Numbered from the stretch's first letter, positions 21,455 through 31,889 are shown. The stretch is DNA of 64,000 nucleotides from Symbiodinium natans (GCA_905221605.1 CAJNDS010000114.1:498355-562354), one strand, 5' to 3'. The notes: generated by a model from the letters alone, not told the origin. Made by a program: numbers and translations.

Positions 21455-21537
21455 GGGTGGTTACGGCAGAAAGGGGGATGTTCAAGATGACGGACCTGCG
21501 ATGAGGCCGGGGCCTGGCAGACTTCGTGATGTCGGTG

Positions 21538-21613
21538 GTGGGGGATTCCCGAAATTAGGGGTACCTTATTGGGGTACCTTATTGGGGTCCTTATTATAAG
21601 GGAATCTCAGGGA
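21538..21613. mobile_element. MITE family D, truncated (D4)
   Basis: GGTGGGGGATTCCCGAAATTA and GGGGTACC boxes mark one arm; the other arm is lost. GGTACCTTATTGGGG is duplicated in tandem. Confidence 0.65.
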
Positions 21614-21766
21614 AAGACCGTGAAAAAAAACCGAGCCTTGCTACATGCAAGCACGTCCTTCATGCAGTTTGCGTGCTTCATGCAGTTTGCGCGCGTTTTA
21701 TATCACAAGCGGGACATGTGAGTCTTAGCCCCGCGCCTTGCGTGCGCATGTCGTCAAACCTTCAAA

Positions 21767-21955
21767 TCATCCGAGTATGCTGAGGCCATGTGCTTCAAGC
21801 GTCAGGCTTGCAGCCGCGTTGTCCCGCAGCTTTGACTTTAAATGGCCCACAGCCATATTCATCTGGGTCAAGTAGGCAAACGCTGTAAGGTGCACATCCC
21901 CTGACCAACAAAACGTACTTGCTCCAAACCTGTGCCACAAATACCCCAGCACCAC
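21767..21955 (-). CDS. Minus-strand open frame, unknown
   Basis: The complement reads VLGYLWHRFGASTFCWSGDV, HLTAFAYLTQMNMAVGHLKS and ends SLTLEAHGLSILG. Coding-like composition, no domain recognised, boundaries not settled. Confidence 0.4.
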   Translation of the reverse strand: MVLGYLWHRFGASTFCWSGDVHLTAFAYLTQMNMAVGHLKSKLRDNAAASLTLEAHGLSILG

Positions 21956-22015
21956 CAGAACGGCTAAAACCTCACCCCCTTTCTAGGCCACGGCGTGTCT
22001 GATCTCAGCATTCCC

Positions 22016-22600
22016 TCACCGCTCCGACTTGAGCGGAGCCGAGCAGGGTTCATGGCGGGTGAAGAGCCCCTGCCCTTGAAGGCAGGGCTTGGAGGGCGGG
22101 TTTCTTGAAGCTTCCCCCCCCCCACAATTGGGGGTTTCCAAACATAGGCATAGGGCTATTCGGGAGTTCGCACTGTGAGGGTTCTGGTATCTTTGAAGGG
22201 GGGTCCTCTCATCTGGGAGATGCCCACCTTGCGAGATGTGTCGGCTCCAGAAGCGATGGCTCGTGTTCAGTTCCCTGCTGGCGTAAAGCTTTCCCGATAC
22301 CGCTTCGCATGAACGTTTCCATGGTCCACGTCCGTGTTTCTCTGCAGGTGCTTCCAGGCTTTTTGCGCAGCATGTCGCAAACCTCATATCGCCTGCACCT
22401 TAATCGCCAGCTGCATGGGCTGAGACAATGGTGCGCCAACGTTCGTTCAACTCTAGCAGCAGGCGTGCAATATCAGCCGCGACCGTGCAACATGTCCCGC
22501 AACTGCCGCGGCCAGACTCGAGGCGAAGATTTCTGCCTGCGTCCGGCGCTGCAGCTGCAAGTCAAAGGCGGCTCAGGCTCATAGCCCCCCCCCCCCCCCA
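22016..22600. other. Unresolved coding region
   Basis: Frames are open on both strands (plus: LPGFLRSMSQTSYRLHLNRQ; minus: AEIFASSLAAAVAGHVARSR). A family D-like arm, TGGGGGTTTCCAAACATAGG, lies at 22128-22148. I could not choose the strand. Confidence 0.3.
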
Positions 22601-23332
22601 GGGCTGTTCGTTCTTCCCTAAAGTTTCTAAACCCTAAACCCTAAACCCTAAACCCTAAACTCTAAACCCTAAACCCCAAACCCTAAAGTTTCTGCTAGGG
22701 CAGTAGCAGTGGCCGGTGTTCAGCCTGCATTGTGCAGGCCTCGTCAGCCAGGCCATGATCGAGCCAATGTGGGGGACTCTCTGCATCGTGCTGGGCGGGG
22801 AATCTCTGTTGTCTAATTTGTCTAGGTAGGCCCTTGGGATATTTTATATTTTCCCTTATTGGGTGTAAAAGGATCATATTTAGGAAGATTTTTCGGAGGG
22901 TTTAAGGGGCCATCCTAGTTGTATATAGTATGGGGGCACCTTTGGGGGCAAAAGGTTTTGCAGCAACCGTGTGAGGAACGCAAAAACCCAACACGAACTG
23001 CCCTGAACCCGAAACCCCACAAACCCCAAACCCCAAACCCTAAACCCTAAACCTGTTCACCTCCAAGTAAGAGGTGTCAAGGTTTCGTGATACGAGGGTT
23101 GCTGGTCGTAGGCATCTGCACTTCTAAGGCATGGTATGGAGCCAGCGGGGAGCCCGGAGGCCAGATTGAGCAACGCATGGCAGGTTTAGGGTTTAGGGTT
23201 TAGGGTTTAGGGTTTAGGGTTTAGGGTTCAGGGTTCAGGGTTCAGGGTTCAGGGTTCAGGGTTCAGGGTTCAGGATTCAGGGTTTAGGAGGAGGCTGCAT
23301 GTGCCTACCGTCCCTTTTTTCTCTGTGGCCAG

Positions 23333-23458
23333 GCTGAGGAGCAGGAGGAGGAGCTGAACTTCTCCAGCCCTCGCACGCCTTTCCTTGGTCGCAAGGTCCC
23401 TCTGTGCCAGGCTTACGGAGAACTTGCACCAATGCCTTCTTGCCTACAGCAGCAGTGA
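23333..23458 (+). CDS. Terminal exon with acidic start, unknown
   Basis: Acceptor TGTGGCCAG; 42 codons read AEEQEEELNFSSPRTPFLGR then KVPLCQAYGELAPMPSCLQQ and stop at TGA 23456-23458. AAG|GTCCCT inside it could be an alternative donor. Unknown function. Confidence 0.45.
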   Translation, partial: AEEQEEELNFSSPRTPFLGRKVPLCQAYGELAPMPSCLQQQ

Positions 23459-23895
23459 AAGTGCGGGCGGACGGAGCTTTGAGACGAGTCGCTGGAACCC
23501 AAGGCAGAGCACCTACAACGCCTTCTGCGTAGATCGCGGGTCGCTCATCGCCACCCCGCCGCCACCAAAGCGAAACAAGAGGCCGGGCCCGCCACGTCAA
23601 TCCCCGATGTTTGGTGTTTGGGAGGGCTTTGGCAGCTGCAACTCTCCAAGCTTTTCGTGACCCGGTTCGTGCTTGAGAAGCGCTTGGGGGCTTCTTGGGG
23701 CACACTTGCGGCGGCTGAGTCAGCCTCAGCGACCCCAAACTTGAGCTCTGGCGAGGAATCGATCTCAAGTTCCCTTGGGGGCATTGCAGGCGAGCTCCGT
23801 TATCAAGGCCGTGAGATGCCCCCGCACTGGGCTAGAGGGTTGGGAGAATGACGGATGAAGATGAGCAACAAACATGGTACGCAAACTCGGCTACA

Positions 23896-23996
23896 CCCAG
23901 AGACTCCAAAACCCCTTAATTAAGGAATATACCTTAAATCATATTAGGGTTCCAACTATAATTTAAGGTATATTGAGGGGTTTTGGAGTCTCTGGG
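23896..23996. mobile_element. MITE family A (A3)
   Basis: CCCAGAGACTCC to GGAGTCTCTGGG; flanked by CA on both sides (2-bp target duplication). Confidence 0.9.
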
Positions 23997-24147
23997 CAGG
24001 GCCCAGGATGGCTGTGCGGACACCAGAACTTGCTGCCGTCGCTCAGTGAGACAGGCCCCGCCAGTGCAGCTGCCGCTTGACACCCAAGGCGGAGCTGGAG
24101 GTCGGGGGACCCCAGTCTAGTGCTGGACTTGCACTTGCTTCAAGCAG

Positions 24148-24261
24148 ATTCCTGCAACACGACGGACTTTTTAAGCCGCATCTGCGGCAGGAAAAAGTTT
24201 GTGGTGTTGTTTGAGCCCGATATGTGTGCTGTCCGACATGGCCTGGACAGAACCTGTGCAG
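24148..24261 (+). CDS. Exon, unknown
   Basis: Acceptor TTCAAGCAG; the frame reads SCNTTDFLSRICGRKKFVVL then FEPDMCAVRHGLDRTCA; donor GCAG|GTGAAC. A second exon-like segment (24397-24500, after GCGCACAG) reads RCVQARREILLRNKVMYMET in one frame; the frame implied by phase is SRHEERSCSATR, so the continuation is ambiguous. Confidence 0.45.
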
Positions 24262-24995
24262 GTGAACCAAGCGGCCATGGAGGTCTCTCGGATGAGGCTG
24301 CGACATTAGCGGGAGGTTTGGCTTGACTCCTGACGACATTCGCTGCACAAGTCACATCAGCCAGCATGGCGATTTTCATTTTCTTCTTGCGCACAGCAAG
24401 AGATGTGTCCAGGCACGAAGAGAGATCCTGCTCCGCAACAAGGTGATGTACATGGAGACACATCCCGCAAGCATGGGCCCGAGGGCAGCCGTGTTTGCCT
24501 GAGAGTTTTGCTGAGTAAACAGACCCTCCCAGGAAAGGAGAACGTAAAGGCCTTGCTCAAGCAAGGCCAGGGTCCGCAATGCTACGTCGCACCCCGCGCG
24601 CCGTGTGAGTGCGTGCGTGCGTGCGTGCGCGGACGCGCGCCAGAGCGGGGTGTGTGTTTATAGAGCAGTCCCCTGCGTCTTGTGCAGGCTGGAAAGTGCC
24701 TCGAAAAACGGTCATGAGAGACGACTTCACGACCTACGTGCACGGCAGGAGCACTCCTTAAAAGTGTTGGCCTTTTTGGCTTTTGGCAGCTTGTGATTCT
24801 AAACCCTAAACCCTAAACGCTAAACCCTAAACCCTAAACCCTAAACCCTAAACCCTAGACCCTAATCCCTAGACCCTCGACCCTAGACCCTAGACCCTAA
24901 ACCCTAAGCCGCTGCTCCGGGGTCTGAAGAGCTCACGGCAAGACCTGGTTTGCTTTGGGGATCTGAGCTGAGACGGTCCTACACTCATCAACGCA

Positions 24996-25301
24996 GTGTT
25001 CTCCGTGGGCCCTCTTTTTTTCTCTCCGGTGGTTGTTGGAGCTCTTGTTGCAGAGAGCAAGGAACCATGGAGAACTCCCCGCTTGTGGCTCAAGATCTGC
25101 CAGGAGCGTCGAAAAGAGGCTTGGGGGAAGAAGGCACGGAAGTTCACATTTTATCTCAACAAGCATTGTGTGTTCCATGGGGAGGCGAGGGTAGAAGTGT
25201 TCTTTCGAGGTTTATGGGTAGACGTACACAGGAAGTACTGCAAGCAGGCTTGCAAGGACAGGCATCTCAAGGTGCCGTTTTCTCATCTACTTAGAAGTTA
25301 G
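24996..25301 (+). CDS. Open frame, basic protein segment, unknown
   Basis: The frame includes RLWLKICQERRKEAWGKKAR, KFTFYLNKHCVFHGEARVEV and LWVDVHRKYCKQACKDRHLK, and stops near 25299. Probably an exon starting inside this frame. No family recognised. Confidence 0.4.
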   Translation: MFSVGPLFFSPVVVGALVAESKEPWRTPRLWLKICQERRKEAWGKKARKFTFYLNKHCVFHGEARVEVFFRGLWVDVHRKYCKQACKDRHLKVPFSHLLRS

Positions 25302-25475
25302 AAGACGAAGCTTACTGCGATTGGTAGCATCCGCCTTGTTGTCGCAAAGCTCTTGCAAACTGGACGGCTCCCTGAAGCTACTTCCCCATCGGCGAGAAGA
25401 ATTGGCACGCATCCAGATCCGATGCTGCCTTCGAGAAGGGCGTGCATAAGTGGCCGAGGCACCTTGCCTGTTCAA

Positions 25476-25577
25476 CTGGGATGTTTCCCCTCAGATTAAC
25501 AGCTTCTTAATAGGGATTATAGTACCCCCCTACGAGAATCCTATCATGGAGCTGTTAGTATAAGGGGGAACGTCCCA
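25476..25577. mobile_element. MITE family B (B4)
   Basis: CTGGGATGTTTCCCC at the left; GGGGGAACGTCCCAAG at the right; core TAATAGGGATTATAGTACCC. Confidence 0.85.
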
Positions 25578-26007
25578 AGGTGTTACGTCTTTGCACCGTT
25601 TGGTGAGGGTCTGGGGTGCATGTTGCGGCCTGGCCTTTGCCAGGCAGCCGCTGCACGGCGCCATCAACAGCCCGCTTCAGAGATGCCAGACGGCCCCAGG
25701 AAGGCTGGGGCCAGTTTAGGGTTTAGGGTTTAGGGTTTAGGGTTTAGGGTTTAGGGTTAAGGGTTTAGGGTCTAGGGTCTAGGGTTCTGCGTGCTGCAAA
25801 CATGCCCTTCGCATGCCCCGGTTCCTCTGCTGGATGCCTCCCGGCCAGTCTGAAGTCGATGGGCACACCTTACGGCGAAGGCAAGTTGCAAGCCGGTTTG
25901 TTGGCCTTAGGGCTGTTTAGGGTTTAGGGTTTAGGGTTTAGGGTTTAGGGTTTAGGGTTTAGGGTTTAGGGTTTAGGGTTTAGGGTTTAGGGTTTAGGGT
26001 TTAGGCC

Positions 26008-26138
26008 TACTTGGAGGTTCATGGTACTTATTAACTGCTTATAACTGTACATATAACCATATTCGGGCACTTTTTAGGGCCTTACAAGTGGGCTTATGAG
26101 TACAGTTATGGTTTTTAAGTACCATGAACCTCCAAGTA
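26008..26138. mobile_element. MITE family C (C2)
   Basis: TACTTGGAGGTTCATGGTAC at the left and its exact inverse at the right. A TTTAGGG tract ends directly at the left edge. The right edge, CCAAGTAG, directly precedes an open frame. Confidence 0.9.
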
Positions 26139-26139
26139 G

Positions 26140-26619
26140 GGGCTAGGAGTTTCGCCTCGCAGGCCCGTCATGGCTTCTCGGCAAGCCGTGGCGAAGCTTG
26201 GATGGAACCCTGCACGAAGTTGGCTGACCAGGACAGTCCCTGAAATCTGGCCCCAAACATGCGCAGAGCGTCGACGGATCCCGGATGTTCTTCTGTGGGA
26301 GAGCTCTCGTGCCAAGATCCTCAGGGGACTGCGCTCGAAGCCCTACACCCTGCACCCAGTTAGGCCCGCTGGATCCCAAACCCACAAAGAGAGTGCTCCC
26401 TCGAAGCCCTGTGAGGAGCGAGTTTGGCCTTCTGGGGTTGAGGGACCGTCAACGCCCAGACGAAACTTTGAGCAGCTCCCTACTTGGGCGGGTAGCACTC
26501 TAATGCGTTCAAGGGAACCTTCGAGATTTGTTTTCCAACTGCATGGGTCGACCGTTCCACGCTGGCTTTCGGTGCGCTCGCGAGCACTGGCAAGCATGAA
26601 GTGCAGCTCCCGATCGTGA
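26140..26619 (+). CDS. Open frame starting at a MITE edge, unknown
   Basis: From the AAGTAG edge of C2 the frame stays open for 159 codons: GLGVSPRRPVMASRQAVAKL, LGWNPARSWLTRTVPEIWPQ, ... SVRSRALASMKCSSRS, stop at 26617-26619. An ATG is at 26170. Basic and low in hydrophobic runs; no family recognised. It might be a chance frame. Confidence 0.35.
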   Translation, partial: GLGVSPRRPVMASRQAVAKLGWNPARSWLTRTVPEIWPQTCAERRRIPDVLLWESSRAKILRGLRSKPYTLHPVRPAGSQTHKESAPSKPCEERVWPSGVEGPSTPRRNFEQLPTWAGSTLMRSREPSRFVFQLHGSTVPRWLSVRSRALASMKCSSRS

Positions 26620-26751
26620 TAAATTGGTGATGCCTTGTGAAGCGGTCTACATGCATCCGGTTCAGGTTGAGATACCTGAACCGGGTTTAGGGTTTAGGGT
26701 TTAGGACGTTCAGGACTCAGCAGATCTCTGAGCCCAACGTTTCGCGCAGGG

Positions 26752-27300
26752 GCGCCTTGCGCTCGTTCTGATCGCCGCAAGCCGCAAGACTAACTTGCAG
26801 CAGGCGTCGTGCAGGGAAGGCAGCTCATCATGCCAGTTTGTGAGGGTTTAGGGTTTAGGGTTTAGGGTTTAGGGTTTAGGGTTTAGGGCCAGCACCGTTC
26901 TCAGACCTTGGCTGCCTTGTCCCTGAGTCTTCGTTTTCTTAGCGCCGTTTAGCGAAGCTCAAGAGCAAAGGTGATTTTGGGCTTTGGACTTCGTGAGCAT
27001 CCAAGATGCTCACGTGCATTATAGCTTCTTAGTAGCTTACATTAGCTCCTTAGTGCCTCTGTCTTCCACAGATGTGGACACGGACAGCGGCTTCCTCGTC
27101 GGCGTCGCCGCAGCAAAGGGAAGAGACGTGACAAGGCCAAGGTAGGCTGGCGGCGCGGCACTATGCGACCCCAAATATTCAAAGTGCTGGCAGCTATACA
27201 TTGTCCCGCTCCGCGGTAAGCTGCTCCTTTTTCCGGCCCTTGCCCCCCCCCGCTATACAGACTCCTCAGGCCAAGTGGGATTGGGGCAAAGCGGGTGCCG
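26752..27300 (+). CDS. Exon cluster with a basic RRRRRSKGKRR segment, unknown
   Basis: Possible exons: about 26752-26842 (ALVLIAASRKTNLQQASCRE; donor GTGAGG), 26943-26970 (donor GTGATT), 27072-27141 (LPRRRRRSKGKRRDKAK; donor AAG|GTAGGC) and 27261 onward (TPQAKWDWGKAGAVRFLSEM). The last two join in phase. The last exon recurs at 46153 in duplicate copy 2, where a telomere-like tract interrupts it. Unknown function. Confidence 0.4.
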
Positions 27301-27806
27301 TGCGTTTCCTTTCCGAGATGCAGGCGTGCGACTTTCCCTTTCCGCCATGGCTCTGGAGCTGCAGTGCGCCGTCTGAGTTGGGAGGGTTATAGGCCGTGTG
27401 GGTCGCAGTATGGCGCAGCATGCAGATGCCTGCCAGCCGCTGTGGATCATCGCGTGCAGAACATGCTAAAAAGAGCACGGGCAAGGTACAAGTTCACCTT
27501 CATTGATGTGGATGAGCACGATCCATCGGAGGGGCAGCGGCACGTGGCCTCCTGAGCTGCCTGTCCTGACCTTGCTGGTCACTTGGGCACGTTTGCACAC
27601 TGAGGCACGTTGCCAAAGCTCCCCTCCAAGTGTTGGCCGCCGTTCTGCAACGGACATGGGCATGGAAGTGCACGACGAGGACTGCGGGAGGGCGGTGTTC
27701 ATCCTGGATATACCTCAGTACTCCAGATCGTGCACGGGGACGCAGACCTTGCGTGGGGCCGTAGGCTCGCATTGGCTTACATACGCTCACGTGATGCTGC
27801 TGCAAG

Positions 27807-27899
27807 GAGAATGCCATGCGTGGATACGTGGACATGCTGAAGCAGAAGCAAGGAGAAACGAACTTCGCTCGTGCGCTCAGCCAGAAGGCGCCTGGCAAG
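27807..27899 (+). CDS. Exon with weak acyl-CoA-binding-protein-like end (copy 1)
   Basis: After CTGCAAG the frame reads ENAMRGYVDMLKQKQGETNF then ARALSQKAPGK. Copy 2 (46970) differs by one residue, so the frame is conserved. The segment AMRGYVDMLKQK weakly resembles the last helix of acyl-CoA-binding proteins; this is a guess. Copy 1 lacks a GT after AAG (AAG|ATTTGC), whereas copy 2 has AAG|GTTGTG. Confidence 0.4.
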
Positions 27900-27999
27900 A
27901 TTTGCAGCTTGAGCCTTGGGGGCCAGATGTGGGTCGAAACTACCACACTTGCCCTACAGTGCCTTAGCGCTGGAACATGTTCAAAGACCATAAGCGACT

Positions 28000-28760
28000 C
28001 GAGGTGCCTTTACCCCAAGCCCTGCCTTACTACAGGTACACGAGGGCTGGGGCTCGGTTCAGTTCTCCGGGTCAGACCAATCGGCTCAGCCAAAGGGAGT
28101 CAGACTCCGGACCCCTGTCCTGCTGGGCTAATCGTTTGAATCGGATCCCCTGCTTGCCACACTCACTCACCCCAGGCCCGAATCGCATCCAGCATCGCAG
28201 GTCTCAAATCCGTTTGATCCAGGTCGTGCAGAAGTACATGACTACTAGCAGCAGATTGCAGGCTCCGAGGCATGCGAAGCAAGGAAGCCTGCAACAGATC
28301 GACGGCCGTGTCACGGCACGCTCTGTGCATGACGCAGCCCACTATCGGCGTCCCTCAGTTCGCGATGTGGAAATATATTGAGAGGCAGGTTGTAAACGCC
28401 TTGGACGTGTATTCTTTGTCCTGCTATCACAGATCATACTAGATCTCTCACAGATCAGAGGATGATCCGATGCGGGCATTCTTAAGCCCGAACCTCGTAG
28501 ACCACCGAACCGATACAGAGCTCCGATTCGGCACCCCGTTGATCTGTTTCGGCCGGGCTGCCATCCAACAAGCATGAGCCGATGAGTGGCATGCAGATTC
28601 TTCGGACGAGCGGGGTCTCTGCGGCTTTGTTTTCCGGCAGATGATTGTAACGCAGCTTTCTCCTCGCCAGGTTTCCTGCACTCCTCGACCCCTCGCCTGT
28701 GTCATCCGTGCCCGGGTCTCCAACCCCAGAGAAATAATCGGGCAGAATGTCCCTGGAGCG
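28000..28760. other. Region of copy 1 with no confident gene
   Basis: Overlapping frames on both strands; no counterpart seen in copy 2. Confidence 0.3.
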
Positions 28761-28769
28761 TCCTCCAAA

Positions 28770-28911
28770 GCACCCCCCTTCCCTCCCACCCCCCCACCCC
28801 CCCCCCACCCCCCCACCCCCCCCCCCCCCACCCGCCACCCCACCCCCCCCCCCCCCCCACCCCCCCCCACCCCGCCACCCGCCCCCGCACACACCCCCCC
28901 CCCCCCACCCA
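28770..28911. repeat. C-rich (CCCCCCAC)n low-complexity tract
   Basis: C runs broken by single A. Proline-, histidine- and glycine-rich frames over it are artefacts. Copy 2 has only a short C run near 47183-47203. Confidence 0.95.
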
Positions 28912-29240
28912 CCGTTATGGAGCACCTTTCGAGAAGCCCGCAGAGTATCCCGAGAGCGGCAAGTTGATCCCCGGTCCGACAGTGCCCATCAAACGGACCC
29001 CATCAAACTCAGTCAGGCCAGTTTTAGGGTGAGGACTCTCGGTCTGAATGTCCCATGGTGTCATCTTGTTTGGTGCGAGTGCAGGGCACCTGTTCTTTCT
29101 CTGTTCCGGCTGCTTGGCGCCCTTTAAACCGACCTCCAAAACGTGGGAAACTGTAGCAGATCACCCGCAGCAACAGCGCAAACACCTGTCTTTTAGCCTG
29201 CTTCTCGCGTCGGACTTACGTGACACCACCTTGCTGCCAG

Positions 29241-30650
29241 GCGCACGGCCCTTTTGGCATTGACCTCGATGCGAGCCCGGCATCCACGGCCCCAGGAAGT
29301 GCAGGCAGCGGGACCAGAATGGAAGAGATAAACCCTAAACCCTAAACCCTAAACCCTAAACCCTAAACCCTAAACCCAAAACCCTAAACCCTAAACCCTA
29401 AACCCTAAACCCTAAACCCTAAACCCACATCCCAGTTCTTGTTCCCGACGCGGGCTTTCATGACCAGGTGCCTGGAGCCCCGGGCAGTCCACCGATGCAG
29501 ATGACAGCCCTGTCAGCTTCATGGAAGGTTCATGGGAAGCTATTGGGAGCAGTTGTCCCCCTGGCTCTTGGTGGGGAATGAGGGAGTCAGGGCCCTATAT
29601 ATATACCGTACCCTTTAAAGGATTATGTAGGGTACCTCATTCCCTCATTCCCTACCAAGAACCAGCCAGCTGTCTTTCATGCGAGCTCCCCTGCCCGTCC
29701 CCATGCCTCGGCTGCAGGAAGCCCATGCAGCGGTTCGCCTGATGGGCGTGTGGCTGCACTGGAGCTGCTTCCAAGCCATGGCAGCCTGGGGCACCCCGAG
29801 GCCGTGTGCGTCTTCACCCAGTCTGCCGTGCATCCGTGTGCTGCCGGCAGGTCTGCCGCCGCCCGTGCATCTACTTCTCGGCTGGGCATTGCGAAAACGG
29901 GAACGCCTGTGCCTATTGCCACCTCCCCCACATGGATGCCTGGCAGCGTGAGTTAGTTTCGGTTTCAGGGAGTGAGAAAGTGGATTGCAGATGGGGTGCA
30001 TTGCAGTTTTGCTTGTTTGCGCCGAGATTGTCGAGAAGTGTGGCGCTTACCAATCTGTCTTATCTGTTCTATAGCCAAGCATGTCCGTTTTCGGGGTGCT
30101 GTCTTTGAGGGCCGTTTTGTTAAAACAGGGGGCACGCGCTGGATGGCTCAGACTCAGCGCCCAGCTCCATCCCCCCCCAAAGACAGCATTCTACCAGGGA
30201 GCTGTCGGGAGTCAAGCTCCGGAAACGATGTTTGTGCCGGGGCATTGACCCTGATGTTTCTGCTTAGGGTTTGTAGCTTCAGAGAAGAGCTGTTAGAGCC
30301 GAGGAGAAGCCTCCGAAGCTTGACAAGAGGCAGCGAACCATCATCCAGGTGGCTGGACAGACTTATCAACCTGGCAATTCCCGAGTGCCCCGCTCTTCGC
30401 CAGGGGCTCAGCCGCCAAGAGCTGATGGCGCTGGTCCTCGAATTCTGCCGCACGAAAGCTGAACAGGCCGGAGGGGTTTTGGGGTTCACGCTTCAGAGTT
30501 TCGGTTTGCAGCACGAAGCCCGTCCTAGACACATCCCCCTCCACCTGCCCTCCGCCAGGTGGGTTTTGTGGAGGAGGTCTCTGAGGTACTGGAGTTGCTG
30601 GAGGCGCTAGACTTGGATAAACCACCTCGCCAACTGCCACATGTTGTCGT
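29241..30650 (+). CDS. CCCH zinc-finger protein, duplicate copy 1
   Basis: Exons 29241-29304, 29468-29527, 29718-29803, 29851-29947, 30299-30348, 30404-30466 and 30559-about 30650 keep one frame: PFGIDLDASPASTAPG, WSPGQSTDADDSPVSFMEGS, LLPSHGSLGHPEA, VCRRPCIYFSAGHCENGNAC + AYCHLPH, PEEKPPKLDKRQRTIIQ, GLSRQELMALVLEFCRTKAE and GFVEEVSEVLELLEALDLD. The finger has the spacing C-x7-C-x5-C-x3-H, used to bind RNA. Such proteins, with a CHLPH..LDKRQR continuation, are abundant in dinoflagellates (my recall). Introns are as short as 47 and 55 nt. Donors: GT (29528, 29804, 29948, 30349) and GC (29305, 30467). The 5' end is not assigned; the 3' end runs into a family B MITE. Confidence 0.72.
29330..29425. 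repeat. Telomere-like tract present only in copy 1
   Basis: It separates GAATGGAAGAGA from CAGTTCTTGTTCCCGAC. At the matching place in copy 2 (47699-47760) only about 45 unrelated bases are found. Confidence 0.85.
29558..29670. mobile_element. MITE family E (E3), insertion absent from copy 2
   Basis: CTGGCTCTTGGTGGGGAATG at the left; CATTCCCTACCAAGAACCAG at the right. Flanked by TGTC on both sides (29554-29557 and 29671-29674). The empty site in copy 2 is AGTTGTCTTTC at 47868-47877. Confidence 0.92.
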
Positions 30651-30725
30651 TTTTTTAATCGGGATGAAAGTATCCCCTATTCTCATCCCTATTCAGGACT
30701 GCTAGTATAAATGGGAACATCCCAG
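30651..30725. mobile_element. MITE family B, left end lost (B5)
   Basis: Core AATCGGGATGAAAGTATCCCC and right end GGGAACATCCCAG remain. The terminal CCCAG is followed at once by an open frame. Shared with copy 2 (B7). Confidence 0.75.
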
Positions 30726-30990
30726 GTTTAAGCAGTTTACGAACGACCGCGGGGTTTCCGTGCGACAGGCGGAGTCCTGCAGCACACGGGCATTTGCAGC
30801 AACCATGTCGGACCGGGACGCCAACTCAGCCCTGGAGTCGAACAACCTTTTTTTTTTTTTTTTTTTTTTGGGAATTTGGCCCAAAAACCCCAAGACCTCC
30901 CTAAGCCCAGGATATCCGGAACCTGAACAAGACCATGTCGCGCATGAACTTCTCCAACTTGATCGGCTCCTCGAGTTGAACCTCATGTCA
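30726..30990 (+). CDS. Exon beginning at the MITE terminus (copy 1)
   Basis: From CCCAG|G the frame reads FKQFTNDRGVSVRQAESCST then RAFAATMSDRDANSALESNN before a poly-T run (30848-30869). After GCCCAG at 30908 the text DIRNLNKTMSRMNFSNLIG matches copy 2. Copy 2 is uninterrupted, so copy 1 may be damaged. Function unknown. Confidence 0.4.
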
Positions 30991-31785
30991 GTCCGAGTAT
31001 TGCGAGGCATGCAGCGCGCCACGTGCGACTAAGTAGCCAGAGGTAGTGAGGTGATCTCGAAGTAAGCAAGTTCAGCGTTGACGGTTGACGTGCTTCCTAG
31101 ATGCATCTCAGACAACTTTCGGAGATGCAGAACTGCAACTACAACGGCCAAATGGCCCAGGCAAAAGTGCTGAGCATAAACAGTCTACGAAGTGGAAAGA
31201 GAAAGCTTGTCTCAGAGTTGGTACAATTTGGGAGCATGTTGGCTGGTTACCTCCTGCATTCCTCGATGGATGGGCGTCTGGTTGTACAGATCCGGCTCAG
31301 CCCGCGTGCATGCAATCAACTGCCAGTTACTCAACCTGCCCACAGTCACACCGTCGTTGCTTGAACAAGGCAACAGACCCTGGCCCCGAGAAAGTCGAGC
31401 TCGCCACTAGAGCTTAGTCTTCCCCTCCTCAGACACCCAACATCCCTAGACCCTAAACCCCAAACCCCAAACCCTCAACCCTAAACCCTAAACCCTAAAC
31501 CCTAAACCCTAAACCCTAAACCCTAAACCCTAAACCCTAAACCTGAACCCCGAAAGCCGAAATCCGTTGAGGATTGGTGACGCACCAGACGCCGAGCCGA
31601 CCCTTCAATGCCTCCGAGAGCTCCGAACGCCTGACTGTGGCGCTGGAGAGGCCAGGAGTTCGCCGGGGGTTTGCGAATAATGTGGGTTTAGGGTTTAGGG
31701 TTTAGGGTTTAGGGTTTAGGGTCTAGGGTTTAGGGTTTAGGGTCTAGGGTTTAGGGTTTCGGGTCTAGGGTTTAGAGGAAGTAGG

Positions 31786-31850
31786 GGACCCCTAAAGGAG
31801 ACCCCACATAGCAGGATCCCCTGATATTTAAGGACCCCAACAAAATAAGC
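31786..31850. mobile_element. MITE family D (D6), fused to a telomere-like tract
   Basis: AGTAGGGGACCCC...GTAGC-type core...AAGGACCCCAACAAAATAAG; the left terminus is replaced by TTTAGGG units. Shared with copy 2 (D10). Confidence 0.65.
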
Positions 31851-31889
31851 CCCCAGCTCATGGTGGTGTTCGGGTCGGAGGTTCTAAGA

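Larger units (their letters stand above)
19740..21700. repeat. Segmental duplication block 1, copy 1
   Basis: Matches 37260-38310 in the same order: CATTTCG...GAGG...TTCGGCG, GGTGTTTGTGGACTCCGCT, GGTTCCCTGCACAG versus CCTCCCTGCACAG, TTCAAGATGACGG and GAAAGACCGTGAAAAA. Copy 1 is longer. Confidence 0.7.

Noticed and set aside
24640-24660. GTGCGTGCGTGC run at 24.6 kb as a regulatory site
   Set aside because: It is a simple dinucleotide-like repeat with no supporting context.
27807-27899. Firm call of an acyl-CoA-binding protein
   Set aside because: Only about a dozen residues resemble the last helix. The diagnostic K-W-D-A-W region could not be placed in phase upstream.
28482-28967. Gly- or Pro-rich proteins at 28.5-28.9 kb
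   Set aside because: They arise from the C-rich tract at 28770-28911 and are not kept in duplicate copy 2.
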